A DNA stretch of 64,000 nucleotides from an uncultured Tateyamaria sp. (lineage in GTDB: Bacteria; Pseudomonadota; Alphaproteobacteria; Rhodobacterales; Rhodobacteraceae): positions 372,001-436,000 of the forward strand of contig NZ_CANNES010000002.1 of the NCBI RefSeq assembly GCF_947503705.1, read 5' to 3'. This document shows, piece after piece, positions 32,525 through 40,012 of the stretch (position 1 is its first letter; every line of letters begins with the position of its first letter). The position numbers were made by a program, and so were the translations under genes. A model generated the notes under the pieces. The model was not told where the DNA came from and made no database searches. It saw only the letters and a program-made list of their open reading frames with translations.

Positions 32525-34722
32525 CCGATTTCACAATGACCAAAGACGCCGAGGGCGTCGCCACCATCACCTGGGATGTGGCGGACAAATCCATGAACGT
32601 GATGTCTTTCGAGGGCCTTGAACTGCTCAATGACCTTGTGGACGACGCCTTGGCCGACGATGCGGTCAAGGGCATCGTGATCACCTCGGGCAAGGACACG
32701 TTCGCGGGCGGCATGGACCTGAACCTGCTGGCCAAGATGAAGGAAAGTGCGGGCGACGATGCCGCCAAAGGCCTTTTTGAAGGCACGATGAAAATGCACG
32801 GCCTCCTGCGCAAGATCGAACTTGCGGGCATGGACCCAAAGACACAGAAGGGCGGCAAGCCGATTGCGTCGGCCATCCCGGGCACTGCTGTTGGCATCGG
32901 CCTGGAACTGCCTCTGGCCACGCACCGCACCTTTGTGGCCAACAACCCCAAGGCGCGCCTCGGCCTGCCTGAAATTTTGGTTGGTATCTTCCCCGGGGCC
33001 GGTGGCACCACGCGTCTGACCCGTATGTTGGGTGCCATGGGCGCATCGCCCTTTTTGCTGGAAGGCAAGCTGAGCGCCCCTGAGGCTGCCAAGAAGGCGG
33101 GCCTGATACACGAAGTCTCTGATGATCCGATGGCTGACGCCCGCGCCTGGGTGCTGAGCGCCAAGGATGCCGATCTGGTCAAACCCTGGGACGCCAAAGG
33201 TTACAAAATGCCCGGTGGCGCGCCGTACCACCCAGCCGGTTTCATGACCTTTGTCGGGGCGGCCGCCATGGTCAACGGCAAGACCCAAGGGGTCTATCCT
33301 GCGGCCAAAGCCCTGCTGAGCGCCGTGTACGAGGGCGCGCTGGTGCCCTTCGACACCGCACTGAAAATCGAGGCGCGCTGGTTCACCAACGTTTTGCTGA
33401 ACCCATCCTCCGGAGCGATGATCCGTTCACTCTTCCTCAACAAAGAAGCCTTGGAAAAAGGGGCAGTGCGCCCGGCGGGCATCCCGGATCAACGGGTCAA
33501 GAAACTGGGCGTCTTGGGCGCCGGTCTGATGGGGGCTGGCATCGCGCTGGTATCTGCGCAGGCAGGCATCGAAGTCGTGTTGATCGACCGTGACCAAGAG
33601 GCCGCGGACAGGGGCAAGAACTACACCGAAAAATACCTGGAAAAAGGTATGGCTCGGCGCAAGGTCACCCAACAGAAGGCAGACGCCATGCTGGGTCTGA
33701 TCACGGCGACGCCCGATCTGGACGCACTGAAGGGCTGCGACCTGATCATCGAGGCCGTGTTCGAAGACCCCGCCGTAAAGGCGGAGATCACCGCCAAGGT
33801 CGAAGCGGTAATCCCAGAGGATTGCATCTTTGCTTCCAACACCTCTACCCTGCCGATCTCGGAACTGGCCAAAGCGTCCAAGAACCAGGACCAGTTTATC
33901 GGCATTCACTTCTTCTCGCCCGTCGAAAAGATGTTGTTGGTTGAGATCATCAAGGGCGCCAACACTGGCGACCGGGCCGTGGCCAAGGCGCTGGACTACG
34001 TCCGCCAGATCAAGAAGACACCGATCGTCGTCAACGACACGCGGTTCTTCTATGCCAACCGCTGCATCATTCCTTACGTCAATGAAGGGGCGCGGATGGT
34101 CACCGAAGGGGTTGAACCAGCGTTGATCGAGAACGCGGCCAAGCTGGTCGGCATGCCCCTTGGGCCCCTGCAACTGACCGACGAAACCGCGATTGATCTG
34201 GGTGCCAAGATTGCGCGCGCGACAATGGCCGCGATGGGTGACGCCTATCCAAAATCCGGGGCCGACGATCTGATCTTTTGGCTGGAGGAAGAGGGGCGCC
34301 TGGGCCGCAAGGCTAATGCCGGGTTCTACAGCTATGACGACAAGGGCAAGCGCACCGGTCTTTGGGATGGTCTGGGCGAAAAGTACCCTGCCGCCGAGGA
34401 TCAACCTGACCTGACTGAAGTGCAGCATCGCCTGCTGTTCAGCCAGGTCCTTGAGGCAGTTCGCGCGCTCGAAGAGAATGTGCTAATGGACATCCGCGAG
34501 GGCGACGTAGGTGCGATCCTCGGCTGGGGTTTTGCCCCATGGTCGGGTGGCCCGTTCAGTTGGTTGGACATCATGGGCGCGCCATACGCCGCTGAACGGT
34601 GCGACCAGCTGGAAGCCAAATTCGGTGAGCGGTTCAAGTGCCCCGCTCTGCTGCGTGAAATGGCGGAAAAGGGTCAAAGCTTTTACGGTCGCTTTGGTCC
34701 AGAATCAGCCAAAGCCGCTTAA
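32521..34722 (+). CDS. fadB: Fatty-acid oxidation multifunctional protein (enoyl-CoA hydratase / 3-hydroxyacyl-CoA dehydrogenase)
   Basis: This 733-residue fusion has an N-terminal crotonase domain whose catalytic acids are Glu129 (GIGLE) and Glu151 (GLPEILVGIFPGAGG). An NAD-binding Rossmann domain follows (LGVLGAGLMGAGIALVSAQA), with the catalytic His in IGIHFFSPVEKMLLVEII, and then two C-terminal dehydrogenase domains. It hydrates 2-enoyl-CoA and oxidises L-3-hydroxyacyl-CoA, feeding FadA. Length and order match FadB/FadJ. The start overlaps the tandem NTF2-like gene (ATGA). A strong intrinsic terminator follows at 34748-34776. Confidence 0.96.
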   Translation: MTDFTMTKDAEGVATITWDVADKSMNVMSFEGLELLNDLVDDALADDAVKGIVITSGKDTFAGGMDLNLLAKMKESAGDDAAKGLFEGTMKMHGLLRKIELAGMDPKTQKGGKPIASAIPGTAVGIGLELPLATHRTFVANNPKARLGLPEILVGIFPGAGGTTRLTRMLGAMGASPFLLEGKLSAPEAAKKAGLIHEVSDDPMADARAWVLSAKDADLVKPWDAKGYKMPGGAPYHPAGFMTFVGAAAMVNGKTQGVYPAAKALLSAVYEGALVPFDTALKIEARWFTNVLLNPSSGAMIRSLFLNKEALEKGAVRPAGIPDQRVKKLGVLGAGLMGAGIALVSAQAGIEVVLIDRDQEAADRGKNYTEKYLEKGMARRKVTQQKADAMLGLITATPDLDALKGCDLIIEAVFEDPAVKAEITAKVEAVIPEDCIFASNTSTLPISELAKASKNQDQFIGIHFFSPVEKMLLVEIIKGANTGDRAVAKALDYVRQIKKTPIVVNDTRFFYANRCIIPYVNEGARMVTEGVEPALIENAAKLVGMPLGPLQLTDETAIDLGAKIARATMAAMGDAYPKSGADDLIFWLEEEGRLGRKANAGFYSYDDKGKRTGLWDGLGEKYPAAEDQPDLTEVQHRLLFSQVLEAVRALEENVLMDIREGDVGAILGWGFAPWSGGPFSWLDIMGAPYAAERCDQLEAKFGERFKCPALLREMAEKGQSFYGRFGPESAKAA

Positions 34723-34747
34723 GGTACTGATCGAAAAAATTTAAAAC

Positions 34748-34776
34748 GCCGCTGGGTATAACCTGGCGGCTTTTTT
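34748..34776 (+). terminator. Intrinsic terminator after fadB
   Basis: GCCGCTGGG (34748-34756) and CCTGGCGGC (34762-34770) pair over nine positions with two G-U wobbles around TATAA. A run of six T (34771-34776) and CGTTTT follow. It is 25 bases after the fadB stop and is the clearest intrinsic terminator in the window. Confidence 0.9.
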
Positions 34777-34780
34777 CGTT

Positions 34781-35293
34781 TTACAAAACGATATATGAGT
34801 AAAAGCGGGTTTGCGGCGTGGACAGACGATCCACCACCTCAAACCCGCATTTGAACAAAACGCCCGAGGATGCGGGGTGATCAAATTCCACGCCTGCCAG
34901 CACCGTGATGTTGTGGCCCGGCGGAATGGCTGTCAACAGACCCCGGATCACTTCGGTGGCGTAACCGCGCCCCCACACAGGGTCGGCCAGCATATAGCCT
35001 AAATGCAGTGTTCCGTCCTCTTCAGAGGCGATGATCAACAGCCCTACCAGTACTCCGGATGCAGCTTCCAACACAGAAAACACATCGCTTTCCTCCGCGC
35101 GGGCGCGGACCCAATCGGCGATATGCCCGGTCCCGTGCGGCAAATGCAGGGGTTCGGGTAGCGGCGCCAACACATTTGGCGTCAGAACATAGGCCAAATC
35201 CTGTTCTAACGCCGCGCGCCGATCCGGGTCTGACAGAATCCCACGCCAGGCGGTGACCCGTAATCGCTGTGTGGTGAAATCCGGGATCTGCAT
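34781..35293 (-). CDS. GNAT-family N-acetyltransferase
   Basis: This 170-residue protein begins MQIPDFTTQRLRVTAWRGIL, the start typical of RimJ/RimL-like GNATs. The acetyl-CoA pyrophosphate loop is LADPVWGRGYATEVIRGLLT, preceded by the strand GVLVGLLIIASEEDGTLHLG and followed by AGVEFDHPASSGVLFKCGFE, where the Asn/His of the usual N-x-S-x-x-x-x-E-K-x-G-F motif is varied. The acceptor is unknown. GGGAGG lies seven bases before the ATG at 35293; the upstream extension to 35329 has no ribosome site. It converges with fadB. Confidence 0.9.
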   Translation of the reverse strand: MQIPDFTTQRLRVTAWRGILSDPDRRAALEQDLAYVLTPNVLAPLPEPLHLPHGTGHIADWVRARAEESDVFSVLEAASGVLVGLLIIASEEDGTLHLGYMLADPVWGRGYATEVIRGLLTAIPPGHNITVLAGVEFDHPASSGVLFKCGFEVVDRLSTPQTRFYSYIVL

Positions 35294-35370
35294 GGCATCC
35301 TCCCTGTCATCAACCGGACTATACCACAAACGAAGATAAAAAAGGACGACCGTTTTGGGTCAACCTGCCT

Positions 35371-35456
35371 GGGTGGACCTGTTCGGTCCCTGCACCCGGC
35401 GACTGCGCCGCTGTTGGGAACGGTGCGCCGGTGTGACCGGCAACCGGGTGCAGAGG
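35371..35456. ncRNA. Structured intergenic element, possible RNA (unassigned)
   Basis: A compact three-way junction can be drawn. P1 pairs TGCACCCGG (35391-35399) with CCGGGTGCA (35444-35452) and extends toward CCC/GGG. P2 pairs GCGCCG (35405-35410) with CGGTGC (35421-35426). P3 pairs GCCGGT (35427-35432) with ACCGGC (35436-35441) and follows P2 without a gap. A small hairpin GGACC-TGTTC-GGTCC (35375-35389) flanks it. It lies between the Hint gene stop and the GNAT gene. The strand cannot be decided; on the minus strand a T-rich run occurs at about 35337-35345. I could not match it to a known RNA family. Confidence 0.4.
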
Positions 35457-35499
35457 GGGGAAGGCGCGTTGTGATTGTCAGCGCGCCAAAACGAAAAAC

Positions 35500-36141
35500 T
35501 CAGGCGGCCATCTGGTCCTCGACCATCATGCATTCGACCAAAAAGGCCGCCTCACGGGCAGGCACCAACTCATAGCTGTGCGTCTCACATCCCAACTGAT
35601 CAAGGCGCAGGTGCGCTCGGGGGCAGTGGATCAGCGCGCCACCTTCGGCATAAATCACCTGCTCATCCGCAAAGACCAATACGATCACTTCGATCTGCGT
35701 GCGCGGCGGGGTGCGCCGAATACCACGAAACCCGTCAAGCGCCTTCGCGGGGATGACAGCAAACGGGTCGCCCTGCGCATCGCAGGCCGCGTCGCTCTCG
35801 ATCAGAACACCTTGGTCCGGCAGTAGCTCAAGGTCGGCACTGTTGCCCAAGGCCCCTGCGGGCACATACACAGAGGCATAGGCGGCGGGGATCATCATGT
35901 CAGCCACCCAGAACACCTCGCGGCGTACTTCGATCAGGGGGCGCAGGCCATTGTCAAATGTCAGAACCATGTCACCGGGAGCCAACGCCTCAACCGCGCG
36001 CCAGCCCATCGCTGTCGCAATCCGTGTGCCGGACAGCAGGCCGCGCGTCTTCATCACGGACCCGTCGCAGGCACCCGAGGTGTCGGCCATGCGTCGTGGT
36101 GCAGTCTTGTTCATCCATCCAAACATCAGATCCATCCCCAT
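35500..36141 (-). CDS. Hint-domain (hedgehog/intein-like) protein without splice cysteine
   Basis: The 213-residue protein contains a Hint module from about residue 33 onward: GLLSGTRIATAMGWRAVEAL, then APGDMVLTFDNGLRPLIEVR, and later SADLELLPDQGVLIESDAAC and EGGALIHCPRAHLRLDQLGC. In active Hint domains the first residue of the module is Cys or Ser. Here the site reads RGLLSGT, so the usual nucleophile is missing or shifted to Ser37. Proteins of this kind are common in Rhodobacterales and often attached to secreted adhesins; this one has no partner domain. Its function is unknown. A GGAACC sequence precedes the start. Confidence 0.82.
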   Translation of the reverse strand: MGMDLMFGWMNKTAPRRMADTSGACDGSVMKTRGLLSGTRIATAMGWRAVEALAPGDMVLTFDNGLRPLIEVRREVFWVADMMIPAAYASVYVPAGALGNSADLELLPDQGVLIESDAACDAQGDPFAVIPAKALDGFRGIRRTPPRTQIEVIVLVFADEQVIYAEGGALIHCPRAHLRLDQLGCETHSYELVPAREAAFLVECMMVEDQMAA

Positions 36142-36334
36142 GGTTCCGGCGCTTACCAGCAGCAGCGCCTGTTGCGTTCGATGAAACCAATTGCAGTGAT
36201 TCTCGGGGCAGAGACGGGCCGCGAAAGAGGCGGAAATCGGGCACTGTTGCGAATTTCCCGATCAATCCATTTAGCGTACTGTGGATTTGTGAAGGTTTTG
36301 CGACAATCGCGGGGGCCGAACGCCCGCTGGCCTG

Positions 36335-36976
36335 TCAGTCAAAGCTGTAGCCGAATCTTTCGATGTCTTCGCCACAGTCCTCAGCAACCGCCTGGCGGGC
36401 CATATCCGAGTAATACGTGCGAAAATCGGCATCCCGGTCAGAGGTATTGGCCCGCGGCAGCGCAAGGGCAAAGCCGAGATGGTCCCAAAGCGGCTGGGCA
36501 TCCTGTTCCAATGTCTCGATCCGGATATAGGCATTGCAGCGCTCTTGCCCCGAAACGTCCGTCATATAATGGCGCGCGGGGCTCGCCTGCATTGAGGCGC
36601 GCACCTGCCCTGCTTGCACGAAATCCTCAAACGGCAGCTGCCCGGCCAGCGCCACGGCGGGATGATCAAACCTCTGGCCCCGAAGCCAGTGGTAGTAACT
36701 GACCATCCTGTCCCAAGGATTGCGCACCAAGGTAAAGGCAAAGAGCCCATCAAGCGTCGGCACCAGCCCATCGATATCCGCCAGGGTACTGTGCTTCCAA
36801 AGCCGCCCCCGGCTCTGCACATCCTTGAGCCGCCGCCTGCGCTTGAGTGCCTTGGGCGTATCACCCAGCATGATGTCGTCCTTCATCGCGCGCCCTTCAA
36901 GCGCGAGCGCCATAGCGGTTCCGCCCGTTTTGGGGGCGTGGACAAAAACATATTGGCGGCCGAGCGAAAGGATCAT
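36335..36976 (-). CDS. Sulfotransferase-family protein
   Basis: This 213-residue protein has the PAPS-binding features of the sulfotransferase family 2. A 5'-phosphosulfate loop lies near the N-terminus (YVFVHAPKTGGTAMALALEG) and a 3'-phosphate motif near residue 85 (FTLVRNPWDRMVSYYHWLRG). It would transfer sulfate to a hydroxyl group of a glycan or other acceptor, which is not identifiable. It lies 193 bases upstream of the Hint gene on the same strand and is probably transcribed separately. No signal peptide is visible, so it should be cytoplasmic. Confidence 0.88.
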   Translation of the reverse strand: MILSLGRQYVFVHAPKTGGTAMALALEGRAMKDDIMLGDTPKALKRRRRLKDVQSRGRLWKHSTLADIDGLVPTLDGLFAFTLVRNPWDRMVSYYHWLRGQRFDHPAVALAGQLPFEDFVQAGQVRASMQASPARHYMTDVSGQERCNAYIRIETLEQDAQPLWDHLGFALALPRANTSDRDADFRTYYSDMARQAVAEDCGEDIERFGYSFD

Positions 36977-37046
36977 GCGCCCAGTCTAGCGGGCGTTGCG
37001 CTCGGGTCCATCCGTGGCATTTGCATATTTCTGGAACAATGAAAAA

Positions 37047-37961
37047 TCATTGGTTTGCGCTGCGCAGGGCGATGATGACCCCTGCGAGTGCGATCAGGAC
37101 GATGCCCACCCCTTGCGCCCATGTGATCGTCTGTCCCAAGAGCCACCAACCAAAGACGGGGCCGAAGATCATCACCGCATATTCAAACACCGCCACGTGG
37201 CTGGCCTCGCCCAATTGATAGGCCTTGTTCAGCAAGCCAACACCCACCACTGCACCCAAGACCTGAATCAGCAGGTAAGGCAGCGCTGCATCAATGGGCC
37301 AGACCCAACCCCGAGTGAGAAAGGCCATCCCCCCAGCTCCGACCTCTGGCTGGATCACGGTCAGCGCGCTCAGCATGACTGCCCCCAATGCGCCTTGGGC
37401 GAGGAATATCCCCAGCAGCAGCGTCAGGGTGCTTTCCCCTTCGCAAAGTGCGCGTGTGGCGACGACACCGGAAGCATAGAGCAGTCCACCGAGCACGGGC
37501 ATGACGATGATCCACCCCAAGCTACCCCCAGATGGGCCCAGAACCACCAGGATGCCCAAGAAACCCACAGCAACCGCCGCGATCCGCCATGGTCCGATCC
37601 GTTGGCCGAGCACAAAAGCCGTGATCAGCAGCACAAAGATGGGCGAGGTGAAAAGGCCCGCCAGCGCCAGCGCAATCGGCATGAAGGCAAGTGCGCTGAA
37701 ATAGCAAAACATGCCCAGCGCGATCAGCAGGCTGCGCCCGGCCACCTCGCCAAACCGCCGTGGGCGCACCGTCCCGAAGCCCAACGCTGACAAAAGCAAC
37801 ACCAACGGCGCCGCTAACAGCATCCGCACCAACAGGAACTGCCAGACCGAGATGGTTTGGGCGATCACCGCCACGTAAATGTCGATCAGTCCGATGATCC
37901 CCATGGCCCCGATCATGCTGAGCGCAGCCGCGACCGGGCGCGTTTGAGGGGCCGTGTACAT
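37047..37961 (-). CDS. EamA/DMT-family transporter
   Basis: This 304-residue inner-membrane protein has ten predicted helices in two EamA halves. The first half runs from ALSMIGAMGIIGLIDIYVAV to AAVAVGFLGILVVLGPSGGS; the second from WIIVMPVLGGLLYASGVVAT to TWAQGVGIVLIALAGVIIAL. Members export amino acids, nucleobases or other metabolites; the substrate is not predictable. I chose the second of two adjacent ATGs because GGAAAG is better spaced to it. A longer frame to 38066 would overlap the divergent acyl-CoA ligase gene and lacks membrane character. Confidence 0.88.
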   Translation of the reverse strand: MYTAPQTRPVAAALSMIGAMGIIGLIDIYVAVIAQTISVWQFLLVRMLLAAPLVLLLSALGFGTVRPRRFGEVAGRSLLIALGMFCYFSALAFMPIALALAGLFTSPIFVLLITAFVLGQRIGPWRIAAVAVGFLGILVVLGPSGGSLGWIIVMPVLGGLLYASGVVATRALCEGESTLTLLLGIFLAQGALGAVMLSALTVIQPEVGAGGMAFLTRGWVWPIDAALPYLLIQVLGAVVGVGLLNKAYQLGEASHVAVFEYAVMIFGPVFGWWLLGQTITWAQGVGIVLIALAGVIIALRSANQ

Positions 37962-38031
37962 CATCTCTTTCCAATTTGAATTTGCCCGGCCATAAGTTTC
38001 GGCCAAAGGGACCGAAGCCGGGGAGGGCGCA

Positions 38032-39660
38032 ATGGGTTGGATGGCAGATGAGACGGGTCTGGACAAGACCGAAGCGAATTACGTGGCACTCACGCCCTTG
38101 TCGCATTTGCGCCGCGCGGCGCAGGTCTTTGCCACCCATACGGCTGTGATCTATGGGCCGCACCGTGTTACTTATGCCCAGTATCATGACCGTTGCTCCC
38201 GCCTGGCATCGGCTTTGGCCGGGATGGGCGTTGTACCCGGCGATGTGGTCGCCACCTTGATCCCGAACCTGCCTGCGCAGGCGGAGGCACATTTTGGCGT
38301 GCCTGCCTGCGGTGCCGTTCTCAACACGATCAACACCCGCCTCGACGTGGATACGGTTGCGTATATTTTTAGCCATGGTGGGGCAAAGGTTGTGATGGTT
38401 GACCCGCAGTTCCTTGAGCTGGCTGAGGCAGCAATTGCCAAGATGGCAGGTTCGGCCCCTCAGGTTATCGAAGTGGCGGACGCCGCCCACGGCTGGCCGG
38501 CAAGCGGGCGCTACCCCGAGTATGAGGATGTTCTGGCCACTGCCGACGCTGACTTTGATTGGATCATGCCAAAGGACGAATGGGAAAGCCTCGCACTGAA
38601 CTACACCTCAGGCACCACTGGGCGGCCCAAGGGCGTCGTCTATCACCACCGCGGCGCTTATTTGATGACCATGGGCACGGTGATCAGTTGGAGGATGCAG
38701 CTGAACCCGGTCTTTATGGCCATCGTACCGCTGTTTCACTGCAACGGGTGGAACCACACGTGGATGATGCCACTGTTGGGGGGGACCCTGGTTTGTTGTC
38801 GCGATATTGCGGCAAAGCCCATCTATGACGCTATCGCCGACGAAGGGGTCACCCATTTCGGCGGTGCACCTATCGTGTTGAACATGCTGGTCAACGCGGA
38901 TGACGGCGATCGACGCCCCTTCGATCATGTCGTCGAAGTGTTCACCGCAGGCGCTCCCCCTGCCCCTGCAACTTTGGGCAAGGTCGAGGCGTTGGGCTTT
39001 AACGTCACGCAAGTTTACGGCCTGACTGAAACCTATGGCCACGTGACGGAATGCGTCTGGCGCGGCGCAGATTGGGATGGCTTGCCACAGGACGAAAAGG
39101 CAACGATCAAGGCCCGACAGGGCGTGGCCTTTCCGATGATGGAACATATCACGGTTATGGATGCAGACATGGCACAGATCCCCATGGACGGATCGGCCCA
39201 GGGCGAGATCATGGTGCGTGGCAACTCGGTGATGAAAGGGTATCTCAAGAACCCTGATGCGACGGCCGAAGCGTTTGAGGGCGGCTATTTCCATTCCGGC
39301 GACATCGCGGTTCAGCACCCTGACGGCTATATCCAGATCGCGGACCGGGCCAAGGACATCATCATCTCGGGCGGCGAAAACATCAGCTCGGTCGAGGTTG
39401 AGGGCGTGTTGATGGGTCACCCGGATGTGAACCTGGCCGCCGTTGTGGCCAAGCCGGACGACAAGTGGGGCGAGGTGCCTTGCGCTTTTGTCGAGCTGAA
39501 GCCGGGCACTGCCCCAACCGAGGCGGACTTGATCGCCTTCAGCCGCGAAACCCTCGCGGGCTTCAAGGCCCCCAAACAGGTTGTGTTTCAAGACCTGCCC
39601 AAGACGTCGACCGGCAAAATCCAGAAGTTTGAGCTGCGAAAGTTGGCTCAAGACCTCTGA
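38032..39660 (+). CDS. Acyl-CoA synthetase (AMP-binding ligase, DmdB/medium-chain type)
   Basis: The 542-residue ligase carries NYTSGTTGRPKGVVYHHRGA (phosphate-binding loop), FTAGAPPAP, VYGLTETYGHVT and the hinge IADRAKDIIISGGENISSVE. The catalytic lysine in KTSTGKIQKFELRKLAQDL ends the small domain. It activates a carboxylate to its AMP and then CoA ester. The sequence fits the group that includes DmdB (methylmercaptopropionate-CoA ligase) and medium/short-chain ligases; the substrate is undetermined. GGGGAGGG lies six bases before the ATG. It diverges from the EamA gene and is followed by the CsbD-like gene. Confidence 0.93.
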   Translation: MGWMADETGLDKTEANYVALTPLSHLRRAAQVFATHTAVIYGPHRVTYAQYHDRCSRLASALAGMGVVPGDVVATLIPNLPAQAEAHFGVPACGAVLNTINTRLDVDTVAYIFSHGGAKVVMVDPQFLELAEAAIAKMAGSAPQVIEVADAAHGWPASGRYPEYEDVLATADADFDWIMPKDEWESLALNYTSGTTGRPKGVVYHHRGAYLMTMGTVISWRMQLNPVFMAIVPLFHCNGWNHTWMMPLLGGTLVCCRDIAAKPIYDAIADEGVTHFGGAPIVLNMLVNADDGDRRPFDHVVEVFTAGAPPAPATLGKVEALGFNVTQVYGLTETYGHVTECVWRGADWDGLPQDEKATIKARQGVAFPMMEHITVMDADMAQIPMDGSAQGEIMVRGNSVMKGYLKNPDATAEAFEGGYFHSGDIAVQHPDGYIQIADRAKDIIISGGENISSVEVEGVLMGHPDVNLAAVVAKPDDKWGEVPCAFVELKPGTAPTEADLIAFSRETLAGFKAPKQVVFQDLPKTSTGKIQKFELRKLAQDL

Positions 39661-39726
39661 TCTCGGAACCGAATGCCATGTCCCTGTGTTGTGTCATCAA
39701 CGCAATAAAACATGGAAGTACCAGAC

Positions 39727-39936
39727 ATGTATTGGGATGCCATCAAGGGCAATTTGAGACAGGTTGCGAGTTCGATCAGGACCAAATGGTGCGATTTGAC
39801 CCAAGGCGGGCCGCAACGGGTCAAGGGCGATGCTAAGGTTCTCGCTGACCAGGTCCATGGCCGTGCTGGTATCGCCAAGGACAAGGCACAACGGCAAGTC
39901 GACGCCTTTGTCGTCGAGCAAAAAACCAAGTTCTGA
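39727..39936 (+). CDS. CsbD-like small stress protein
   Basis: The 69-residue product (MYWDAIKGNLRQVASSIRTK, then WCDLTQGG and KGDAKVLADQVHGRAGIAKD) matches the CsbD pattern: an N-terminal W-D-x-I-x-G-N, a central K-W, a second G-x-x-x-x-L-x-x-x-V repeat and a terminal A-x-x-Q-V-D-x-F. CsbD proteins are abundant small general-stress proteins of unknown biochemical role. The start at 39727 is supported by GGAAG nine bases upstream and by the family. A bidirectional terminator hairpin follows at 39958-39987. Confidence 0.8.
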   Translation: MYWDAIKGNLRQVASSIRTKWCDLTQGGPQRVKGDAKVLADQVHGRAGIAKDKAQRQVDAFVVEQKTKF

Positions 39937-39957
39937 ACCCAGTTCGCCAAACGAAAA

Positions 39958-39987
39958 TGCCGCACCTCTGAAGGCAGAGGTGCGGCA
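39958..39987. terminator. Bidirectional terminator between csbD-like gene and prpE
   Basis: TGCCGCACCTCTG (39958-39970) and CAGAGGTGCGGCA (39975-39987) form a perfect 13-bp stem with an AAGG loop. On the minus strand TTTTCGTTT follows, a strong signal for prpE. On the plus strand only CTCATTTGTT follows, weaker for the CsbD-like gene. Confidence 0.88.
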
Positions 39988-40012
39988 CTCATTTGTTCGA
40001 GCCTTGGTCCGC

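Noticed and set aside
35371-35460. Cobalamin riboswitch or bacterial SRP RNA
   Set aside because: GGGAACGGTG and CGACTG recall pieces of the cobalamin core, but the B12-box and the ordered core are missing and no B12 gene follows. The SRP core GGAAGGNAGCA is absent.
38608-39651. Minus-strand open frame of 347 codons
   Set aside because: It is antisense to the acyl-CoA ligase, whose motifs are all in place; no ribosome site or domain supports it.
38032-39660. Naming this gene dmdB
   Set aside because: The sequence fits the broad ligase group containing DmdB, but the substrate residues cannot be judged by eye and no other DMSP gene is nearby.
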